Part shown: positions 61,639-64,000 of the stretch, in pieces
Position numbering within the stretch: position 1 is the stretch's first letter
Layout: each line of letters begins with the position of its first letter
NCBI GenBank assembly: GCA_008729055.1
Contig: SDUX01000001.1
Span: 1,612,001-1,676,000, forward strand
Source: Pyropia haitanensis
Taxonomy: Eukaryota > Rhodophyta > Bangiophyceae > Bangiales > Bangiaceae
Reading direction: 5' to 3'
DNA length: 64,000 bases
The notes under the pieces: generated by a model
The model's database searches: none
The model's input: only the letters and a program-made list of their open reading frames with translations
Told to the model about the DNA's origin: nothing
Program-made: the position numbers and the translations under genes

Positions 61639-64000
61639 ATGGCACCAGTGCCACTGCCGTCATCGTCGCCGTCGTCGCCGTCGTCGTCCGCGTCGTTGGC
61701 ATCCCCCCCCGTTGGCGACGGCGCGTCCTCCTCCACCCCCCACACACCGCCGCCGCCGCGGCATGCACCCACCGACGGCGGTAGGGGGGACGCCGGCGGC
61801 GGTCGTGACGTCAGCGGCGGTGGCGGTGGTGGCGGTGGTGGTGGCGGCGGTGGTGGCGGTGGTGGCGGCAGCGGTGGCGGCAGCGTCCGTGCCGTTGGCG
61901 GCGCGGATGAGTTTTGTCATGACGGCGGGGCGTCAAGCCGGGCGGAAGCGCCCGCTGGTGCCGGACGGGATACTGGTCGGGAGCCCGGGGATGTCCTCCC
62001 AGCCCACCGTAGTGGCTCTCTAGACGTCGACAATGGCGGTGGAGGGGGCCCTGGAGGTCGCGGCGGCGCGGGCGTCGCCGCTGCCGCCGCCAGCACCACA
62101 GGTGTGGATTGCGGCGGCGGTGGTGAGGATGCTGGTGTGGACGCTGCCGCGGACGCTGCTGCCGGCAGTGCCGGCGGCGTCGGCGCTGCTAGGGATGGTG
62201 GTGACGGCGCCAAGGACGGCTCTCCCGGCAGTGACCCTGCGCCAAAGACGGACGATGGTGGAAGTGGGGACGGCGGCCACGACGGCGCGGACGACTCTCC
62301 CGGTAGTGGCGGCGGCACGGACAACTCGCCCGGCAGTGGCGGCGGCACAGACAACTCCCCCGTCAGTGGCGGCGGCGCAGATGAGGGTGCCAGCGGTGGG
62401 GACGGTGACGACGCCGCCACAAACGACACCCCTCTCAGTGCATTTTTGGTAGGCGAGGACGATGGCAGTGGTCACGGCGTTGGTGACGGCGGCTCGGCCG
62501 GGCCGACCGACCTGTCCCTCGACATGGACGCGCACCCCCTGGTGGCCCTCGACGCACCAGACGTGCTGGCAGAGGTGGCGTTTGTGCTCGACCGCCCGCC
62601 GCACGCGTTCAACGACCCCACCCGCGTCGCGTGGCTGTCGGCGCCGATGCCCAAGCACGTGCACCTCGCGTGGCACGACGACCTGTTTGCCTGCCTGGCG
62701 CGCACCGAGCGCCACGTGCGGTCGCTGTCGGACGTGTCGCTGACGCCGGTGCCGCTCGCCACACGCGACGCGGCCGCCATTGTGCGGGTGCCCTATCCGC
62801 TGTCGCGGATGACGCTGGTGGACGACGACGCGGAGGATATCGAGAACAACGTGGCGGGCGTTTTTTTTACACGGCCCCCGCGACGCCGACGCCGCCGCCG
62901 CCGCCGCCGCCGCGGCGTCGGCGACGGCGGCGACGGCGGCGACGGCGGCGACGGCGGCGACGGCGGCGGCGACGGCGGCGGCGACGCGGCGGGGTCGCGC
63001 CGGCGGGGCGGGCAGCCGCCGACCCCCCCCCTGCAGCCGTACATGCGCGTCCTCTTTTACGACCGGGGCCTGCCGCCGCACGCGGTGGTGGTGGCCATGT
63101 ACTTGCTCTTCCAGGCGCGGCGGGTGCTGCCCAAGCTCGTCGTCTGCGACCGTTCCGTGTACCGGCTGTTGGCGGCGGCCGCCGAAGTCGTTGCCGTCGA
63201 CGTGTTTCCCGCCGCCGCCGCCGCGGTGACCGCTGCCGAGGACGCGCGCCGCGCGGTGGGCGGACCGTGGGGGGGCGTCGCCGCGGGGGCGGTGGCGGAG
63301 GCGGCGGACTTGGCCGACACGCTCAAGCTGGTGGTTGGCGACGCGTGGTGGGTGACGGATTTTGACCTCCGAACGTCGGTGTGGTTTGTGCGGTTCTCCG
63401 CGGCGTGCCACCGGTTTAGCTGCTGCCGCGGTGGCGGTGGCGATGGTGGTGGCGGCGGCGAGAGCGCGTTGCCGGCGCCCGGCGACGGCGAGGGTTTTGG
63501 TTGTCGCGGTGCTGGCGGCTCGACGACGCCGTCAGACAATGGAATAGATGGCTGCTACAATGACCTGCTGGCGTCGGTGTCGAGAGCCACCGCTGCTGTC
63601 CGCGCCGTCGGCCGTCTGTCCCCTGTGACGGCAACGTTCGCCGTTGCCGGGCATGGTGCCACCACCGCCACTGCCGCCGCTGCCGCTGCGGCCGACCGTC
63701 ACGCCCGGTCGGCGGGCGGCCCGTCTGGCAGTCGGTGGCGTGATGGCCCCGCCGACGCGGAGGCTCGTCGCCCGTCTACCCCCACTGCGGCCCCCGGTGG
63801 TCTGGCCAGCGGGGGTCTGTCCGCCCCTACCCCAGCAGCTGGTGGCCCATCTACCCCGACCGCGGCGACCGCGGCGCCTGGTGGCGCGTCAACGCCCGCC
63901 GTGGCGGCATCGTCGGCCATCGAGGCCGCCGACTGGCTCGAGGGCCTCTCGCTGGCCCGCGCCCACCCACGACCGCCGCCGCGGCGGTCACGGCCCAGCC
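61639..64000 (+). CDS. Putative DXD glycosyltransferase (GT32/Gly_transf_sug-like), 3' end outside window
   Basis: One frame is open from ATG 61639 (MAPVPLPSSSPSS) to the last base of the window, at least 787 codons, with no stop. The first 270 residues are Ser/Gly/Asp-rich and include three tandem copies of a SPGSGGGTDN-like unit (about 62290-62390). From about 62520 the sequence is globular: DVLAEVAFVLDRPPHAFNDP, then MPKHVHLAWHDDL, which resembles the IPKxIHxxW opening of sugar-binding DXD transferases; and later ADLADTLKLVVGD and WWVTDFDL, which fit the (S/A)DxLRxxxL...GGxYxDxD segment with DFD as DXD motif. An Arg-rich then Gly/Asp-rich insertion of about 45 residues separates these halves. 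The C-terminal 190 residues return to low complexity. Golgi glycan synthesis would be the expected role, but no membrane anchor is obvious and the assignment rests on two short motifs. Confidence 0.5.
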   Translation, partial: MAPVPLPSSSPSSPSSSASLASPPVGDGASSSTPHTPPPPRHAPTDGGRGDAGGGRDVSGGGGGGGGGGGGGGGGGGSGGGSVRAVGGADEFCHDGGASSRAEAPAGAGRDTGREPGDVLPAHRSGSLDVDNGGGGGPGGRGGAGVAAAAASTTGVDCGGGGEDAGVDAAADAAAGSAGGVGAARDGGDGAKDGSPGSDPAPKTDDGGSGDGGHDGADDSPGSGGGTDNSPGSGGGTDNSPVSGGGADEGASGGDGDDAATNDTPLSAFLVGEDDGSGHGVGDGGSAGPTDLSLDMDAHPLVALDAPDVLAEVAFVLDRPPHAFNDPTRVAWLSAPMPKHVHLAWHDDLFACLARTERHVRSLSDVSLTPVPLATRDAAAIVRVPYPLSRMTLVDDDAEDIENNVAGVFFTRPPRRRRRRRRRRRGVGDGGDGGDGGDGGDGGGDGGGDAAGSRRRGGQPPTPPLQPYMRVLFYDRGLPPHAVVVAMYLLFQARRVLPKLVVCDRSVYRLLAAAAEVVAVDVFPAAAAAVTAAEDARRAVGGPWGGVAAGAVAEAADLADTLKLVVGDAWWVTDFDLRTSVWFVRFSAACHRFSCCRGGGGDGGGGGESALPAPGDGEGFGCRGAGGSTTPSDNGIDGCYNDLLASVSRATAAVRAVGRLSPVTATFAVAGHGATTATAAAAAAADRHARSAGGPSGSRWRDGPADAEARRPSTPTAAPGGLASGGLSAPTPAAGGPSTPTAATAAPGGASTPAVAASSAIEAADWLEGLSLARAHPRPPPRRSRPS

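Overview
The window looks like nuclear DNA of a very GC-rich eukaryote, most likely a photosynthetic alga. The genes are eukaryotic (WAPL cohesin-release factor, TRAX, Pumilio, PFK-2/FBPase-2, SLC25 carrier, MYCBP homologue). They carry few introns (0-3 each, all GT...AG), have an extreme G/C preference at codon third positions, and are full of Gly/Ala/Pro runs and 7-24 nt G or C homopolymers. A Toc75/OEP80-type outer-envelope protein implies a plastid. A Porphyra/Pyropia-type red alga is my favoured guess, but that is inference and not proven by the sequence.

Layout, left to right. 1-3.5 kb: low-complexity DNA. 3.6-5.5 kb: C2H2 zinc-finger gene (+). 5.9-7.7 kb: M20 peptidase (-). 9.5-11.5 kb: Ala-rich protein of unknown function (-). 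12.8-14.0 kb: PQ-loop membrane protein with one intron (+). 14.7-17.5 kb: WAPL (-). 18.1-19.4 kb: TRAX (-). 20.7-25.6 kb: Pumilio (+). 25.6-31.3 kb: no secure gene. 31.3-34.4 kb: protein kinase (+). 35.2-37.0 kb: GT4 glycosyltransferase (-). 38.7-40.9 kb: PFK-2/FBPase-2 (+). 41.1-42.7 kb: four-exon MYCBP homologue (-). 44.0-45.5 kb: DUF547 protein (-). 46.0-48.35 kb: two related terminal-inverted-repeat elements. 48.5-49.3 kb: doubtful small gene (+). 50.3-51.5 kb: mitochondrial-type carrier (+). 52.8-55.6 kb: double-AAA ATPase (+). 56.3-59.2 kb: Omp85-family protein (-). 59.9-60.8 kb: a third inverted-repeat element. 61.6 kb to the window end: an unterminated glycosyltransferase-like gene (+).

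The genes do not form a pathway. This is ordinary eukaryotic gene order, with convergent pairs 100-800 bp apart and larger GC-rich spacers. Loose themes are carbohydrate metabolism (GT4, PFK-2/FBPase-2, GT-like), RNA control (Pumilio, TRAX) and organelle biogenesis (carrier, AAA, Omp85).

The most useful technical result is that many genes are broken only at G/C homopolymers. Most of these breaks would be repaired by one extra base in the run, which points to systematic homopolymer under-calling rather than pseudogenes. The most interesting biology is: (i) two transposon-like elements sharing a CGCAGTGGG terminus flanked by CTG, and a third, unrelated one with an 11-bp inverted repeat and a perfect 7-bp target duplication; (ii) a PUF protein with a non-canonical base-reading pair in repeat 6; (iii) a kinase with a DWG motif and a very long low-complexity activation-loop insertion; (iv) a pyrimidine-rich tract shortly upstream of many start codons.
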